Positions 9,192 through 20,794 of a DNA stretch of 64,000 nucleotides are shown here, piece by piece; the stretch's first letter is position 1; each line of letters starts with the position of its first letter. Below the pieces are notes generated by a model. The model was not told the origin of the DNA. It saw only the letters and a program-made list of their open reading frames with translations, and ran no database searches. The stretch spans positions 1,178,001-1,242,000 of the forward strand of contig NZ_CP006271.1 in assembly GCF_000737595.1 (NCBI RefSeq), in the 5' to 3' direction. The position numbers and the translations under genes are program-made. Source of the stretch: Synechococcus sp. KORDI-52. Its GTDB lineage: Bacteria > Cyanobacteriota > Cyanobacteriia > PCC-6307 > Cyanobiaceae.

Positions 9192-10523
9192 ATGGCGACC
9201 ACAGACATCTTCATGCCTGCCCTCAGTTCCACCATGACGGAGGGGAAGATCGTGGAGTGGTTGAAGCAGCCTGGCGACAAGGTCGCCCGGGGGGAGTCGG
9301 TTCTTGTCGTTGAGTCCGACAAAGCCGACATGGACGTCGAGTCGTTCCAGGATGGCTACCTCGCTGCCGTCTTGATGCCTGCGGGTAGCACGGCACCGGT
9401 GGGCGAAACCATCGGTCTGATTGTTGAGACCGAAGCTGAGATCGCCGACGCTCAGGCCAAGGCCCCCAGCGCACCTGCTGCAGCTTCGGCGCCCGCCCCG
9501 GCTCCGGCACCGGCTCCCACGCCAGCTGCGGTCCAGGCCCCAGCGCCGACCCCCGCCCCGGCTCCGGCTCCTGTCGCCCCCCCAGCGCCATCGGCACCGG
9601 TGGTGAACGATGGCCGCATCGTGGCGAGCCCCCGGGCCAAAAAGCTGGCCTCCCAGATGGGAGTGGACCTGGCCACGGTGCGCGGCAGCGGCCCCCATGG
9701 CCGGATTCAGGCGGAAGACGTTGAGCAGGCCACCGGGCAGCCGATCTCCGTGCCCCGCGTTGCGGAAGGAACAGCTCCCGCAGCTGCCGCCGGTGGCGCA
9801 GCGGCTGCAGTGGCCCCGGCAGCTCCGGCGGGCAACAGCTTCGGCCGGCCCGGAGAGACCGTGGCCTTCACCACCCTGCAGGGTGCTGTGAATAAAAACA
9901 TGGAGGCGAGCCTGGCGGTTCCCTGTTTCCGTGTCGGTTACACCATCACCACCGACAAGCTGGATGCCTTCTACAAACAGGTGAAGCCCAAGGGCGTCAC
10001 GATGACGGCGCTGCTGGCCAAGGCTGTGGCCGTCACCCTGGCGCGCCACCCGCAGGTGAATGCCGCCACCACCGCCGCTGGTATGGCCTACCCCGCCGAC
10101 GTCAACGTTGCTGTTGCCGTTGCCATGGGAGACGGTGGCTTGATCACACCGGTGCTGCGCAATGCCGATCGCACCGATCTCTACGAGATGTCGCGTCAGT
10201 GGGGGGATCTGGTCAAGCGCTCCCGCAGCAAGCAGCTGCAGCCTGAGGAATACACCACGGGCACCTTCACCCTCTCCAACCTCGGCATGTTCGGTGTTGA
10301 TCGCTTCGACGCGATTCTTCCCACCGGCACCGGTGCCATTCTCGCCGTCGCCGCATCACGCCCCACGGTGGTGGCGGGCAAAGACGGCTCCATCGCCGTC
10401 AAGCGTCAGATGCAGGTGAACCTCACGGCGGACCACCGGGTGATCTACGGCGCCGATGGTGCCGCGTTCCTGAAGGATCTCGCTGAGCTGATCGAGACCC
10501 GCCCGGAAAGCCTGGCGCTCTGA
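9192..10523 (+). CDS. pdhC: Dihydrolipoamide acetyltransferase, E2 of pyruvate dehydrogenase
   Basis: E2 core enzyme that transfers the acetyl group from lipoamide to CoA, yielding acetyl-CoA. The 443 residues show one lipoyl domain (1-77) with the modifiable Lys44 in ESDKADMD, and a long Ala/Pro linker (about 88-138). They are followed by a peripheral-subunit-binding domain (about 142-180, SPRAKKLASQMGVDL) and a catalytic domain (about 215-443) ending with the active-site segment ADHRVIYGADGAAFL. The DHR-x-x-YG form rather than DHR-x-x-DG is usual for cyanobacterial and plastid E2. queA follows 12 bp downstream on the same strand. The E1 and E3 genes are not in the window. Confidence 0.95.
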   Translation: MATTDIFMPALSSTMTEGKIVEWLKQPGDKVARGESVLVVESDKADMDVESFQDGYLAAVLMPAGSTAPVGETIGLIVETEAEIADAQAKAPSAPAAASAPAPAPAPAPTPAAVQAPAPTPAPAPAPVAPPAPSAPVVNDGRIVASPRAKKLASQMGVDLATVRGSGPHGRIQAEDVEQATGQPISVPRVAEGTAPAAAAGGAAAAVAPAAPAGNSFGRPGETVAFTTLQGAVNKNMEASLAVPCFRVGYTITTDKLDAFYKQVKPKGVTMTALLAKAVAVTLARHPQVNAATTAAGMAYPADVNVAVAVAMGDGGLITPVLRNADRTDLYEMSRQWGDLVKRSRSKQLQPEEYTTGTFTLSNLGMFGVDRFDAILPTGTGAILAVAASRPTVVAGKDGSIAVKRQMQVNLTADHRVIYGADGAAFLKDLAELIETRPESLAL

Positions 10524-10535
10524 TCGCTCGCCTGC

Positions 10536-11636
10536 ATGGCAGATCCCAGGGACCATCAACTCAGCAGCTACGACTACCTGCTGCCGCCCGAGCGCATCGC
10601 CCAGGCACCGGTGGAACCGCGGCACAGTGCCCGGTTGTTGATGGTTCCCCCCCAGGGGGAACCCCCCTCGGCGGCAGGCCATGGCCAGGTGTGGGACCTG
10701 CTCGAGCTCCTGCAGCCCGGTGATCTGCTGGTGGTGAATGACACCCGGGTGCTCAAGGCCCGCCTGGCGGTACGCCGTTCCGGAGGTGGGCTGTCTGAAT
10801 TGCTGGTGCTGGAGCCGCGGGGGGAGGGCCGCTGGCTGTGTCTGGCCCGCCCCGCCAAGCGCATGCGGCCCGGTGACCGCCTCACGATTGATGGCACCGA
10901 GATCAGCCTGGAGGTGATCGCTGAAGATCCCGCCAGTGGTGGCCGGGTGGTGCAGTTCCCAAGCGATTGCAGGGATGCCGAAACCATTGAGGGCTTGCTC
11001 AATGACGTGGGCGAGGTACCGCTACCGCCCTACATCGAACGGCACGATCCCAGCGACAGCCAGCGTTATCAGACCCGCTACGCCGATCGCCCCGGTGCGG
11101 TGGCTGCTCCGACGGCCGGACTGCACTTCAGCGATGAGCTGCTGGCGGGCTTGCAGCAGAACGGGGTGGATCTGGCCCGGATCACCCTGCATGTGGGGCT
11201 TGGCACTTTTCGCCCCGTTGAAACGGAGGATCTCACCGCCTTGGAGCTTCACAGTGAATGGGTTGATGTCAGCCCCGCTGTGGTGGAGGCCGTGCAGGGG
11301 TGCCGAGGCCGTGTGATTGCCGTGGGCACCACAAGTGTTCGCGCCCTGGAGGGAGCCGCTCAAGCCCATGGCGGTGTTCTCAAGCCCTACACGGGGCCGG
11401 TGGATCTGGTGATTCAGCCGGGTTATCAGTTCAAGGTGATTCAAGCCCTGCTCACCAACTTCCACCTGCCCAAAAGCTCCTTGCTGTTGTTGGTGAGTGC
11501 CCTGATCGGCCGGGACACCCTGCTGAAGCTCTATGCCGAATCAATTGAGAGGAACTATCGCTTTTTCTCCTATGGCGATGCGATGTGGATTGATGTGGCC
11601 GCCGTCCAGCCCCAGGCCCGCCCATCGGCACGCTGA
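10536..11636 (+). CDS. queA: S-adenosylmethionine:tRNA ribosyltransferase-isomerase
   Basis: Makes epoxyqueuosine by moving the ribose of SAM onto preQ1 at the wobble position of GUN tRNAs. The 366 residues fit the family length. They start [15 protein letters not shown] and carry [24 protein letters not shown], the conserved AAPTAGLHF segment, [19 protein letters not shown] and [14 protein letters not shown]. Together these are diagnostic of QueA. The start ATG at 10536 lies 12 bp after pdhC, suggesting co-transcription. It converges on cysK with a terminator between. Confidence 0.97.
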   Translation: MADPRDHQLSSYDYLLPPERIAQAPVEPRHSARLLMVPPQGEPPSAAGHGQVWDLLELLQPGDLLVVNDTRVLKARLAVRRSGGGLSELLVLEPRGEGRWLCLARPAKRMRPGDRLTIDGTEISLEVIAEDPASGGRVVQFPSDCRDAETIEGLLNDVGEVPLPPYIERHDPSDSQRYQTRYADRPGAVAAPTAGLHFSDELLAGLQQNGVDLARITLHVGLGTFRPVETEDLTALELHSEWVDVSPAVVEAVQGCRGRVIAVGTTSVRALEGAAQAHGGVLKPYTGPVDLVIQPGYQFKVIQALLTNFHLPKSSLLLLVSALIGRDTLLKLYAESIERNYRFFSYGDAMWIDVAAVQPQARPSAR

Positions 11637-11663
11637 GGCCTGAACAGTTAACGGTGAGGACAT

Positions 11664-11688
11664 AAAAAAGCCCCGTCAACGACGGGGC
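11664..11688 (-). terminator. Rho-independent terminator of cysK
   Basis: On the minus strand GCCCCGTC-GTT-GACGGGGC, a perfect 8-bp stem, is followed by six T. It sits just after the cysK stop. The stem alone could also slow transcription arriving from queA. Confidence 0.9.
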
Positions 11689-11710
11689 CAAGGCCTCTGC
11701 TTGGGGTAGC

Positions 11711-12697
<987 letters not shown>

Positions 12698-12751
12698 GAA
12701 GCTGATGTAGAGGGGCCCGAAGAAATCAAACTAATGATCAAAAGCCTCTCC

Positions 12752-14248
12752 TCACCCGGTTGTTAAGGGCTTTTTCAGAGTCTCACCGGACTCTGCGTCA
12801 GCAAACGCTTGCTCAAACCGCATCCACAGCGCATCGGGGTCTTCCAGCCCCACCGACACGCGGAGCAGATCCGCCGGCACACCACACTGCTCGGCCCAGC
12901 TCAATTCGTCGTAATGAGCCAGTTGGGTATATGGGCAAACCAGGCTGAAATGGGTGCCAAGGCTGGGCCCCTTGCTGATCCGAAGGGCGTCGTAGACCCG
13001 CTTGGAGTGCTCTTGGCCTCCCTTCAGTTCAAAGGAGAGCAGGCAGCCGTGGCCGGCCCCGCTGCGCATCAAGGCGCGGAAGTTGGGGCAGCTCTTTGGA
13101 TGCAGCACCCGTTGCACGGCCGGATGGCTGTCAAGCCGTTCCGCCAGAAGCAGGGCGTTCGCATCGAGTTGCGGCACTCGCTGGAGCACATCCCGGCTGG
13201 CGATCTCCAGGGCGATGGCATCGGCATCGCTGAGGGGGGCGATGGCTGGAACCGCCGCCAGCAGGGAGGCCGCCCAGGGCGATTGCGGGCTCACCAGCAC
13301 ACTGCCCGCCATCACATCACCGCGGCCGGCGAAGCTCTTGGTGAGTGAGGTGAAGATCAGATCGGCGTAGGGCAGGGCGTTGAGGTTGATGCCGGTGCCG
13401 ATCGTGTCATCGGCAATCACTGGAATGCCGCGGCTGCGGGCCAGGGCCGACATGCCGGGCAGATCCACGCAGCGCAGCAGCGGATTGCTGGGCAGCTCCA
13501 CGATCACGGCCGCCGGCTGGAGCTGATCCAGGGCCGTTTCCACCTCGGTGAGGCTCTGCGGTTGCAACAGCTCGCCTCCGTGAAACACCACCTGCGGCTG
13601 CTTCAGCACATCCACGTAGGGAAAGCCCAGCTGCAGGGTGGGCCGACCCGGCCGCAGCGTCTGGATGGCGCTGAGTGCCGCATACAGGCCGGCCATCCCC
13701 GCTGGATGCAGGCTGATCTGCTGGCCATCGACGCCATGGATGCCAGCCAAGCGCTTTCGAATCAGCTCGCGGGCCGCGTCGCCGGATGTGCTGCTGGGGG
13801 ATGTCTCTTTCCCCAGGGCGATGGCGGCCTGGCGGGAGGAGAGGCCCAGGCCGGTGTGCTGCCAGAACGCTTTGGCATGGGGGCTTGCCGCTGCATCACT
13901 GCGCAGGCAGGTCACCCCAGCAATGGCAATCAGCTCCGAGCGGCTCTCCGGTGCCTTGCGTTGGCAGTGGGCCAGAGCTGCCTGGGCTGCCGCTTCGGTG
14001 GGGTAGGGCCAGACCGTGGTGCCTGCAAGCTCCGAAGGCTGAACCAGTTGTTGGATCAGTGGATGCAGGCCGAAGCGGGGATAGATCGTCTGCAGGGCAT
14101 CGCGGCAGGCCGGATCCTTCTCCTCGTAGGCGATCACATCGCGCCAGCGCGGCAGCGCCACAGACACCGCATGGGGGGAGTCGGGTAAGGGATGGCCGAG
14201 ATCAGAGCCCTGCCAGGCCGGATCGTTGAGCAGATTGCGGGGACTCAC
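12752..14248 (-). CDS. Cys/Met-metabolism PLP enzyme, cystathionine gamma-synthase-like, with long N-terminal extension
   Basis: 498 residues, about 110 longer than typical cystathionine gamma-synthases. The PLP fold-type I domain starts near residue 130 and has the lysine site in FTSLTKSFAGRGDVMAGS and a family-like C-terminus (LGTHFSLVCPYTQLAHYDEL, LRVSVGLEDPD). The N-terminal about 120 residues have no recognised domain; they mention no membrane segment or signal. The start ATG overlaps the stop of the upstream 380-residue paralogue in an ATGA arrangement, so translation is probably coupled. The exact reaction (synthase, beta-lyase or gamma-lyase) cannot be decided from sequence alone. Confidence 0.8.
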   Translation of the reverse strand: MSPRNLLNDPAWQGSDLGHPLPDSPHAVSVALPRWRDVIAYEEKDPACRDALQTIYPRFGLHPLIQQLVQPSELAGTTVWPYPTEAAAQAALAHCQRKAPESRSELIAIAGVTCLRSDAAASPHAKAFWQHTGLGLSSRQAAIALGKETSPSSTSGDAARELIRKRLAGIHGVDGQQISLHPAGMAGLYAALSAIQTLRPGRPTLQLGFPYVDVLKQPQVVFHGGELLQPQSLTEVETALDQLQPAAVIVELPSNPLLRCVDLPGMSALARSRGIPVIADDTIGTGINLNALPYADLIFTSLTKSFAGRGDVMAGSVLVSPQSPWAASLLAAVPAIAPLSDADAIALEIASRDVLQRVPQLDANALLLAERLDSHPAVQRVLHPKSCPNFRALMRSGAGHGCLLSFELKGGQEHSKRVYDALRISKGPSLGTHFSLVCPYTQLAHYDELSWAEQCGVPADLLRVSVGLEDPDALWMRFEQAFADAESGETLKKPLTTG

Positions 14249-15387
14249 GCCAGCAGCTCCAGGGCCTGGTCCAGATCGGCCTGTAGATCGGCGAGGTCTT
14301 CGCAGCCCACCGAGAAGCGCACCAGGCCATCGTCGATGCCCAGCTTGGCCTTCACCTCGGCGGATACCGCGGCGTGGGTCATGGTGGCGGGGTGGCAGAT
14401 CAGGCTTTCGATGCCGCCCAGGCTTTCGGCCATGGTGAACCAGCGCAGTTGTTTGCAGAGGGCATAGGTCTGCTCCTGGCTGGCGTTGAAGCTCACCGTC
14501 ACGATCGCGCCGCCGGCGCTCATCTGACGGATCGCCACCTGGTGCTGCGGGTGATCGCTTCGTTGGGGGTAACGCACCCAGTTCACCTTGGCGTGCCCCG
14601 CCAGTTGATCGGCCAGGGCTGCGGCATTGGCCATCTGCTGCTTGAGCCGCAGCGGCAGGGTCTTGATGCCCCGCGTGATCAGCCAGCAGTCAAAGGGGGA
14701 GGGCTGCAGGCCCAGGGCCTTCTGGGAGAACACCATCTTCTGGTGCCACTCAGGATCGTTGGTGCAGACGGCCCCACCGAGGGCATCGGAATGGCCGTTG
14801 ATGTATTTGGTGGTGCTGGTGAGCGAGAGGGTGGCGCCCAGCTCCAGAGGGCGCTGCACCAGGGCGGTGGCAAAGGTGTTGTCCACCACCACGGGGATGC
14901 CGAGGGGTTGGGTGATGGCGCAGACCGCCTCCAGGTCGATCACCTTGAGCAGGGGATTCGTGGGGCTCTCCAGCCACACCATCGCCGGCTTCTGGGCTTG
15001 GATCTGCTCCAGTGCGGCCGGCTGGGTGAAGTCCACCCAAGCGGTTTTCAGGCCGAACTTGGCGAACACCTGCTCGAACAGCCGTACGGTGCAGCCGTAG
15101 AGGTTCTCTTCGCAGAGCACCAGATCACCCTGCTTCAGCTGGGACACCACGGCGGTGATGGCGCTGACGCCGGAGGCGAAGACGGTGGCGTGGGCGCAAC
15201 CTTCAACCGAAGCGAGCACCCCATCAAGGATGCGGAAGTTGGGGTTGCCGGAACGGGTGTAATCAAATCCGCCAGCGTTGCCATGGGCAAAGGTGCTGGT
15301 GGGGAAGATCGGCGGCATCACCGTGCCGGTGTCTCCCGCAAAGCTGTCGCCGTGGTGGATCACCCGGGTGTTTAGGCCTGTGTTCAC
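14245..15387 (-). CDS. Cystathionine gamma-synthase/lyase family PLP enzyme
   Basis: 380 residues, the normal length of the family. It carries TRVIHHGDSF and PPIFPTSTFAHGN at the N-terminus, YTRSGNPNFRILDGVLASVEG, and the PLP lysine in LTSTTKYINGHSDALGG. It ends with MAESLGGIESLICHPATMTH and VRFSVGCEDLADL. Members join or split cystathionine in the cysteine-methionine interconversion pathway. It is first of a two-gene unit with the longer paralogue and lies just downstream of the psbC terminator. Assignment as MetB or a lyase is inference. Confidence 0.85.
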   Translation of the reverse strand: MNTGLNTRVIHHGDSFAGDTGTVMPPIFPTSTFAHGNAGGFDYTRSGNPNFRILDGVLASVEGCAHATVFASGVSAITAVVSQLKQGDLVLCEENLYGCTVRLFEQVFAKFGLKTAWVDFTQPAALEQIQAQKPAMVWLESPTNPLLKVIDLEAVCAITQPLGIPVVVDNTFATALVQRPLELGATLSLTSTTKYINGHSDALGGAVCTNDPEWHQKMVFSQKALGLQPSPFDCWLITRGIKTLPLRLKQQMANAAALADQLAGHAKVNWVRYPQRSDHPQHQVAIRQMSAGGAIVTVSFNASQEQTYALCKQLRWFTMAESLGGIESLICHPATMTHAAVSAEVKAKLGIDDGLVRFSVGCEDLADLQADLDQALELLA

Positions 15388-15438
15388 GGACGATCCATCG
15401 ATTCGGACAGGCTAAGAAATCGCCTCTCCCATCCCAAT

Positions 15439-15466
15439 AAAAAACCCCCGCCGTATGGCGAGGGTT
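15439..15466 (-). terminator. Rho-independent terminator of psbD-psbC
   Basis: Minus strand: AACCCTCGCC-ATA-CGGCGGGGGTT, a strong GC stem, followed by a T-run. It lies about 30 bp past the psbC stop, before the Cys/Met genes. Confidence 0.88.
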
Positions 15467-15496
15467 GATGACGATCGTTTGGGTTGAACCGTTGGA

Positions 15497-16885
15497 TCAG
15501 TCGAGGTCGGGCATGCCGAGCACAGGCTCTGCCTGACGGTCGATGCCTTTCTCGAAGCCAGCAGCAGCAGCGCGAGCGCGGCCGGCGTGCCAAAGGTGAC
15601 CAACCAAGAAGAAGAATGCGAGCACGAACTGCGCTGCACCCAGCCATTGGCGGAGGTTCACGTAGTTCACCGAATTGGGTTCGGTGATGATGCCGCCCAC
15701 GGAGTTGAGAGACGCGTTGGGAGCGTGGGTCATGTACTCAGCCGCACGGCGCACTTGCCAGGGCTGAATGTCGTTTTGCAGCTTGTCGAGGCTGAGACCG
15801 TTGGGGCCACGCAGGGGCTCCAGCCAGGGACCACGGAAGTCCCAGAAGCGCATGGTTTCACCGCCGAAGATGATTTCACCGGTGGGTGAGCGCATCAGGT
15901 ACTTACCCAGGCCGGTGGGGCCCATGGCGGAACCGATGTTGGCGCCGAGGCGCTGGTCACGCACCAGGAAGGTGAAGCTCTGAGCCTGGGATGCCTCAGC
16001 GTTGGTGGGGCCCCAGAACTCGGAGGGATAGGCGGTGTTGTTGAACCAGATGTAGGCCGAAGCGATGAAGCTCATGAAGCTCAGAGCGCCAAGGCTGTAG
16101 CTCAGGTAGGCCTCACCGTTCCAGATGAAGGCGCGACGCACCCAGCCGAAGGGCTTGGTGATGGCGTGCCAAATGCCACCGAAGATCAGGGTCAGACCCA
16201 GCCAGATGTGGCCACCGATGATGTCCTCCATGGAATTCACACCGATGATCCAGCCCTCGCCACCGAAGGGAGCACGGAACAGATATCCGAAGATCACGCC
16301 CGGATCGAGGGTGGGGTTGGTGATCAGGCGCACATCACCTCCACCGGGGGCCCACGTGTCGTAAACGCCGCCGAAGAACATGGCCTTGAAGACCAGCAGC
16401 AGGCAGCCGACGCCCAGAAGGATTAGGTGATAACCAATGATGTTGGTCATCTGGTTCTTGTCACGCCAGTCCTGGGAGAAGAAGGAGGAATAGTTCTCCA
16501 GGATCTCCGGACCACGCAGGGCGTGATACAGGCCGCCGAGACCGAGCACGGCGGAGCTGATCAGGTGCAGAACACCGACCACGAAGAAGGGGAAAAGATC
16601 AGTGACCTCACCGCCGGGGCCCACGCCATAGCCAAGGGTGGCGACGTGGGGCATGCAGATGAAGCCCTGCTCATACATGGGCTTGTCGAAGGTGAAGTGG
16701 CTCACCTCGAACAGCATCATCGCGCCGGCCCAGAACACCATCAGACCGGCGTGGGCCACGTGGGCACCCAGCAGTCGGCCGGACAGGTTGATCAGACGGG
16801 CGTTGCCAGACCACCAGGCATACCCGGTGGAGGGGAGGTCTTTGCCGCCAGTGGCGCCAAGACCGGGATTAGAGAGCGTTACCAC
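15497..16885 (-). CDS. psbC: Photosystem II CP43 chlorophyll-binding antenna protein
   Basis: Core antenna of photosystem II in the thylakoid membrane. The product is 462 residues from a GTG start at 16885; an upstream in-frame ATG at 16963 lies inside psbD and would add a non-homologous tail. Six membrane spans and the large lumenal loop are recognisable. The loop includes [14 protein letters not shown], whose Glu and Arg correspond to the manganese-cluster ligands of CP43. The gene overlaps the psbD end by 17 bp, the classic psbD-psbC arrangement implying coupled translation and equal supply of D2 and CP43. Confidence 0.97.
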   Translation of the reverse strand: MVTLSNPGLGATGGKDLPSTGYAWWSGNARLINLSGRLLGAHVAHAGLMVFWAGAMMLFEVSHFTFDKPMYEQGFICMPHVATLGYGVGPGGEVTDLFPFFVVGVLHLISSAVLGLGGLYHALRGPEILENYSSFFSQDWRDKNQMTNIIGYHLILLGVGCLLLVFKAMFFGGVYDTWAPGGGDVRLITNPTLDPGVIFGYLFRAPFGGEGWIIGVNSMEDIIGGHIWLGLTLIFGGIWHAITKPFGWVRRAFIWNGEAYLSYSLGALSFMSFIASAYIWFNNTAYPSEFWGPTNAEASQAQSFTFLVRDQRLGANIGSAMGPTGLGKYLMRSPTGEIIFGGETMRFWDFRGPWLEPLRGPNGLSLDKLQNDIQPWQVRRAAEYMTHAPNASLNSVGGIITEPNSVNYVNLRQWLGAAQFVLAFFFLVGHLWHAGRARAAAAGFEKGIDRQAEPVLGMPDLD

Positions 16886-17924
16886 GGGGCAGAACCTCTT
16901 CAGGGAAGACGAAGTTTTCGTGCGGCTGGTCAGCCGGTGCCATCCAGGCACGCAGACCTTCATTCAGAAGGATGTTCTTGGTGTAGAAGGTCTCGAATTC
17001 GGGATCTTCTGCAGCGCGGATTTCCTGGGACACGAAGTCGTAGGCGCGCAGGTTGAGGGCCAGGCCGATGATGCCAATGGAGCTGGTCCACAGGCCCATC
17101 ACAGGCACGAAAAGCATGAAGAAGTGCAGCCAGCGCTTGTTGGAGAAGGCGATTCCGAAGATCTGACTCCAGAAGCGGTTGGCGGTGACCATGGAATAGG
17201 TCTCTTCTTCCTGGGTGGGCTCGAACGCCTTGAAGGTGTTGGCCTGCTCGCCGTCCTCAAACAAGGTGTTTTCCACGGTGGCGCCGTGGATGGCGCAAAG
17301 CAGTGCACCGCCGAGGATGCCGGCGACGCCCATCATGTGGAAGGGGTTCAGGGTCCAGTTATGGAAGCCCTGGAGGAAGAGGAGGAAGCGGAAGATCGCA
17401 GCCACCCCGAAGGAGGGCGCGAAGAACCAGCTGCTCTGGCCGAGGGGGTACATCAGGAAGACGCTGACGAACACCGCAATCGGGCCGGAGAAGGCGATGG
17501 CGTTGTAGGGGCGGATGCCGACCAAACGAGCGATCTCGAACTGACGGAGCATGAAGCCGATCAGCGCGAAGGCGCCGTGCAGAGCCACGAAGGCCCAGAG
17601 GCCGCCGAGCTGACACCAGCGAACGAAGTCACCCTGGGCTTCCGGACCCCAGAGGAGGAGGAGGCTGTGACCCATCGCATCAGCGGGGGTGGACACAGCA
17701 GCGGTGAGGAAGTTGCAACCTTCCAGGTACGAAGAGGCAATGCCGTGGGTGTACCAGGAGGTGACAAAGGTGGTGCCGGTGAGCCAGCCACCGATGGCCA
17801 GGTAGGCCGTTGGGAAGAGAAGAATGCCGGACCAGCCGACAAAAACGAAGCGGTCGCGCTTGAGCCAGTCATCGAGGACGTCGAACCATCCCCGCTGAGG
17901 CGCGCGTCCTACAGCGATCGTCAT
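16869..17924 (-). CDS. psbD: Photosystem II reaction centre D2 protein
   Basis: D2 binds the special-pair chlorophylls, pheophytin and QA with D1. The start ATG at 17924 gives [15 protein letters not shown] and 351 residues, the normal size; an upstream in-frame ATG at 18005 would add 27 non-homologous residues. Five transmembrane spans are visible, with [19 protein letters not shown] and [20 protein letters not shown] as in all D2 proteins. The 188 bp upstream to ycf4 hold the divergent promoters. Marine cyanobacteria often carry a second psbD copy elsewhere; only one is in this window. Confidence 0.98.
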   Translation of the reverse strand: MTIAVGRAPQRGWFDVLDDWLKRDRFVFVGWSGILLFPTAYLAIGGWLTGTTFVTSWYTHGIASSYLEGCNFLTAAVSTPADAMGHSLLLLWGPEAQGDFVRWCQLGGLWAFVALHGAFALIGFMLRQFEIARLVGIRPYNAIAFSGPIAVFVSVFLMYPLGQSSWFFAPSFGVAAIFRFLLFLQGFHNWTLNPFHMMGVAGILGGALLCAIHGATVENTLFEDGEQANTFKAFEPTQEEETYSMVTANRFWSQIFGIAFSNKRWLHFFMLFVPVMGLWTSSIGIIGLALNLRAYDFVSQEIRAAEDPEFETFYTKNILLNEGLRAWMAPADQPHENFVFPEEVLPRGNAL

Positions 17925-18013
17925 GAGAGGTGAACGGTGCGGAAAACCGCAGGCTGTGGGATACGCCGAGACCTTAACAATCTTCATGGGCCCTGCGGGG
18001 CGCATTTGCTTGA

Positions 18014-18649
<636 letters not shown>

Positions 18650-18652
18650 TCG

Positions 18653-19324
18653 ATGCGTCAATTTCGTTCCTGGTTGCTGTTGCTGGTCGTCCCCCTGCTG
18701 GTGAGTTGCAGTCCCTCACCGCGTGCCTCCGTTGTGACGGGCTGCGCCGATGCCCAGGCGGCTTGCCTGCAGGGGCTGGCCACCGTCATCGTGCAGACGA
18801 GCCAGGGCGAGTTCACGATCGAAGTGAATGGCGATGCCGCTCCGCTCACCTCCGGCAATTTTGTTGATCTGGTGCAGCGCGGCATCTACGACGGAACGAT
18901 GTTCCACCGGGTTGTGCGTGAGCCCGTTCCCTTTGTGGTGCAGGGGGGCGACCCGCAATCCAGTGATCGATCGGTTCCCCTGGGGCAGCTCGGCACAGGC
19001 AACTTCGTTGACCCCACGAACGGCCAGGCGCGGATGATTCCCCTGGAGATCAAGTTTCGATCCGAACAGCAGCCCCGTTACAGCCGGGTCATCACCAACC
19101 CCGCAGAGCTGGATGACCTGGTGCTGCGCCATGATCGCGGGGCGGTGGCCATGGCCCGCTCCCCGTCTCCCGATTCCGCCAGCGCTCAGTTCTATGTGGC
19201 CCTGCGTCCCTTGCCGGAACTCGATGGTCGCTATGCCGTTTTCGGCCGAGTGGTGAATGGTATGGAGGTGGTGGATGCGATTCAGCAGGGAGATCGCATC
19301 ATCAAGGCCGAAGTGAAGCAGTGA
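18653..19324 (+). CDS. Cyclophilin-type peptidyl-prolyl isomerase, lipoprotein
   Basis: 223 residues. The N-terminus RSWLLLLVVPLLVSC is a lipoprotein signal with the lipid-modified Cys19, so it is exported and membrane-anchored. The cyclophilin domain begins near residue 45 (VIVQTSQGEFTIEV). It continues with FVDLVQRGIYDGTMFHRVV, FVVQGGDPQ, VAMARSPSPDSASAQFYV and YAVFGRVVNGMEVVD. It catalyses cis-trans isomerisation of prolyl bonds. Its position after ycf4 would suit folding in the thylakoid lumen or periplasm, but location is inferred. Confidence 0.92.
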   Translation: MRQFRSWLLLLVVPLLVSCSPSPRASVVTGCADAQAACLQGLATVIVQTSQGEFTIEVNGDAAPLTSGNFVDLVQRGIYDGTMFHRVVREPVPFVVQGGDPQSSDRSVPLGQLGTGNFVDPTNGQARMIPLEIKFRSEQQPRYSRVITNPAELDDLVLRHDRGAVAMARSPSPDSASAQFYVALRPLPELDGRYAVFGRVVNGMEVVDAIQQGDRIIKAEVKQ

Positions 19325-19326
19325 AC

Positions 19327-19857
19327 TCAGGCCGGCACGCGGCTCTGGCTTGGGGACACCTTGAGCATCTCCGTGTTCACGCCTGAGGCCCGCTCAAGAG
19401 CCACCTTGCCGGTGCGGGCAATTTCGAGAATGCCAAAGGGAGCCATCAAGCGTTCAAGGGCCACCAATTTGCCTGGATCCCCCACCACCTCAAGGGTCAT
19501 GGCTTCATCGGCCACGTCCACAACCTTGGCCCTGAACACCTGAACGAGTTCGAAAACGGCGCCGCGGGATGCCGCCGGTGCTGAAACCTTGAGCAGCATC
19601 AGCTCCCGTTCCACCGCCGGGCGCTGGGTCAGATCCAGCACCTGAAGCACATTCACCAGTTTGTCCAGCTGTTTGGTCATCTGCTGGAGGGTCTGGTCAT
19701 CACCCTCAACGACCATGGTCAGGCGCGACTGCCCTTCGGCCTCCGCTGGGCCAACAGCGAGGCTGTCGATGTTGAAACCGCGTCGGGCGAAGAGTCCTGC
19801 AATCCGGCTGAGTGCGCCGGATTCGTCCTCAACCACCACCGAAAGGGTGTGTTTCAT
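19327..19857 (-). CDS. ilvN: Acetolactate synthase small (regulatory) subunit
   Basis: Regulatory subunit that gives acetohydroxyacid synthase its valine feedback control and full activity in branched-chain amino acid synthesis. The start at 19857 gives MKHTLSVVVEDESGAL and 176 residues, matching the family; longer upstream starts are not homologous. An ACT domain fills residues 1-75 (GLFARRGFNIDSLAVG), followed by the C-terminal domain with ELMLLKVSAP and MAPFGILEIARTGKVALER. The upstream hydrolase gene ends 29 bp inside its coding region. The catalytic subunit gene is not nearby. Confidence 0.95.
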   Translation of the reverse strand: MKHTLSVVVEDESGALSRIAGLFARRGFNIDSLAVGPAEAEGQSRLTMVVEGDDQTLQQMTKQLDKLVNVLQVLDLTQRPAVERELMLLKVSAPAASRGAVFELVQVFRAKVVDVADEAMTLEVVGDPGKLVALERLMAPFGILEIARTGKVALERASGVNTEMLKVSPSQSRVPA

Positions 19858-20794
19858 CGCCGCTGGTCGTCCCCTGCCGGTCTGGTCCTCCCAAGTTACG
19901 GTCCAGCCAGGGCAACACCACAGCAAGGAAGCAATCGGTTGCTTCGTCATGGGGGCAGTGACCGCAATGCTCCAGCACGCGCAGCTCGAGTTGTGGGTGG
20001 GTGGCTGCCACGGATTCCCCGATGCCCAGGGGCACGAATCGGTCCTCACGGCCCCAGATCAGCAGCATGGGCGCCCGAAGTTGCTCGAGCAGGGCGGGGG
20101 CGGTGGCGCCTCGGGGACGCAGCGCCATGCCCAGGCTCATGCCTCGGAGAGCCTGGGCTGCTGTGGGCCGTCGGGCAGGACGGGCCATCAGCTGAAGCAG
20201 CTCCTGATCGGATTGGATCGAACGGCAGTAGGCCCCCTGAAGCCCCGCCTTGAGCAGACCTGTGCGTGCGATCAAGGGCACCACAAGTTCAAGCGGCAGC
20301 AGGTGCAGCACCACCCAGAGCAGGCGCCGTTGCCAACGCCGTCGCCAGGGCGCCCGACGTTTCGGCAGCGGTTGGATCAGGGCGGGGTCCGGCAGGGGCG
20401 CCGCGACCACGGCTTGCACCCTCTCGGGCGCGAGCACCGCTGCGGTGAGTGCGGTCAGGCCCCCCAGGGAGTTGCCGATCACCACTGCCGGGCCTTGCAC
20501 CACCTGGTCGAGGAACGTGCAGACTTGCTGCCCCCAGAGCCGGTTGTCCATGGGCCGCGCCGGTTGAGCGGATTGGCCGAAACCCAGGAGATCCAGGCTG
20601 TAGACCCGCCAACCTTGAGCAGCCAACTGCGGCCCGCAGTGGCGCCAGTGTCCGCTGGCGGCACCGAAACCGTGCAACAGCAGAACGGCGGGTGCCGCTT
20701 CCGGGCCGCTGACACGCCAGTGGCAGGGCCAGCCTCTCCACTCCCAGGTGCTCTGCACGCCCCACTCGGCAGTCTGGATAGCAGCAGACGGCAC
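19829..20794 (-). CDS. Alpha/beta-hydrolase fold protein
   Basis: 321 residues with a standard alpha/beta-hydrolase core: VLLLHGFGAASGHW (oxyanion hole HGF), YSLDLLGFGQS, and nucleophile elbow VVIGNSLGGLTAL (G-x-S-x-G). A late Asp in LLIWGREDRFVP and His in EHCGHCPHDEA complete the triad. The pattern resembles the family of haloalkane dehalogenase or epoxide hydrolase-like enzymes, but the substrate cannot be told. Its 3' end overlaps ilvN by 29 bp. Its 5' end overlaps the divergent trm1 gene by up to 47 bp if both longest starts are used. Confidence 0.85.
   Translation of the reverse strand: MPSAAIQTAEWGVQSTWEWRGWPCHWRVSGPEAAPAVLLLHGFGAASGHWRHCGPQLAAQGWRVYSLDLLGFGQSAQPARPMDNRLWGQQVCTFLDQVVQGPAVVIGNSLGGLTALTAAVLAPERVQAVVAAPLPDPALIQPLPKRRAPWRRRWQRRLLWVVLHLLPLELVVPLIARTGLLKAGLQGAYCRSIQSDQELLQLMARPARRPTAAQALRGMSLGMALRPRGATAPALLEQLRAPMLLIWGREDRFVPLGIGESVAATHPQLELRVLEHCGHCPHDEATDCFLAVVLPWLDRNLGGPDRQGTTSGDETHPFGGG

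Noticed and set aside
16886-16963. Upstream ATG extension of psbC
   Set aside because: It lies in the psbD coding region and encodes residues unlike any CP43; the GTG at 16885 gives the standard 17-bp overlap.
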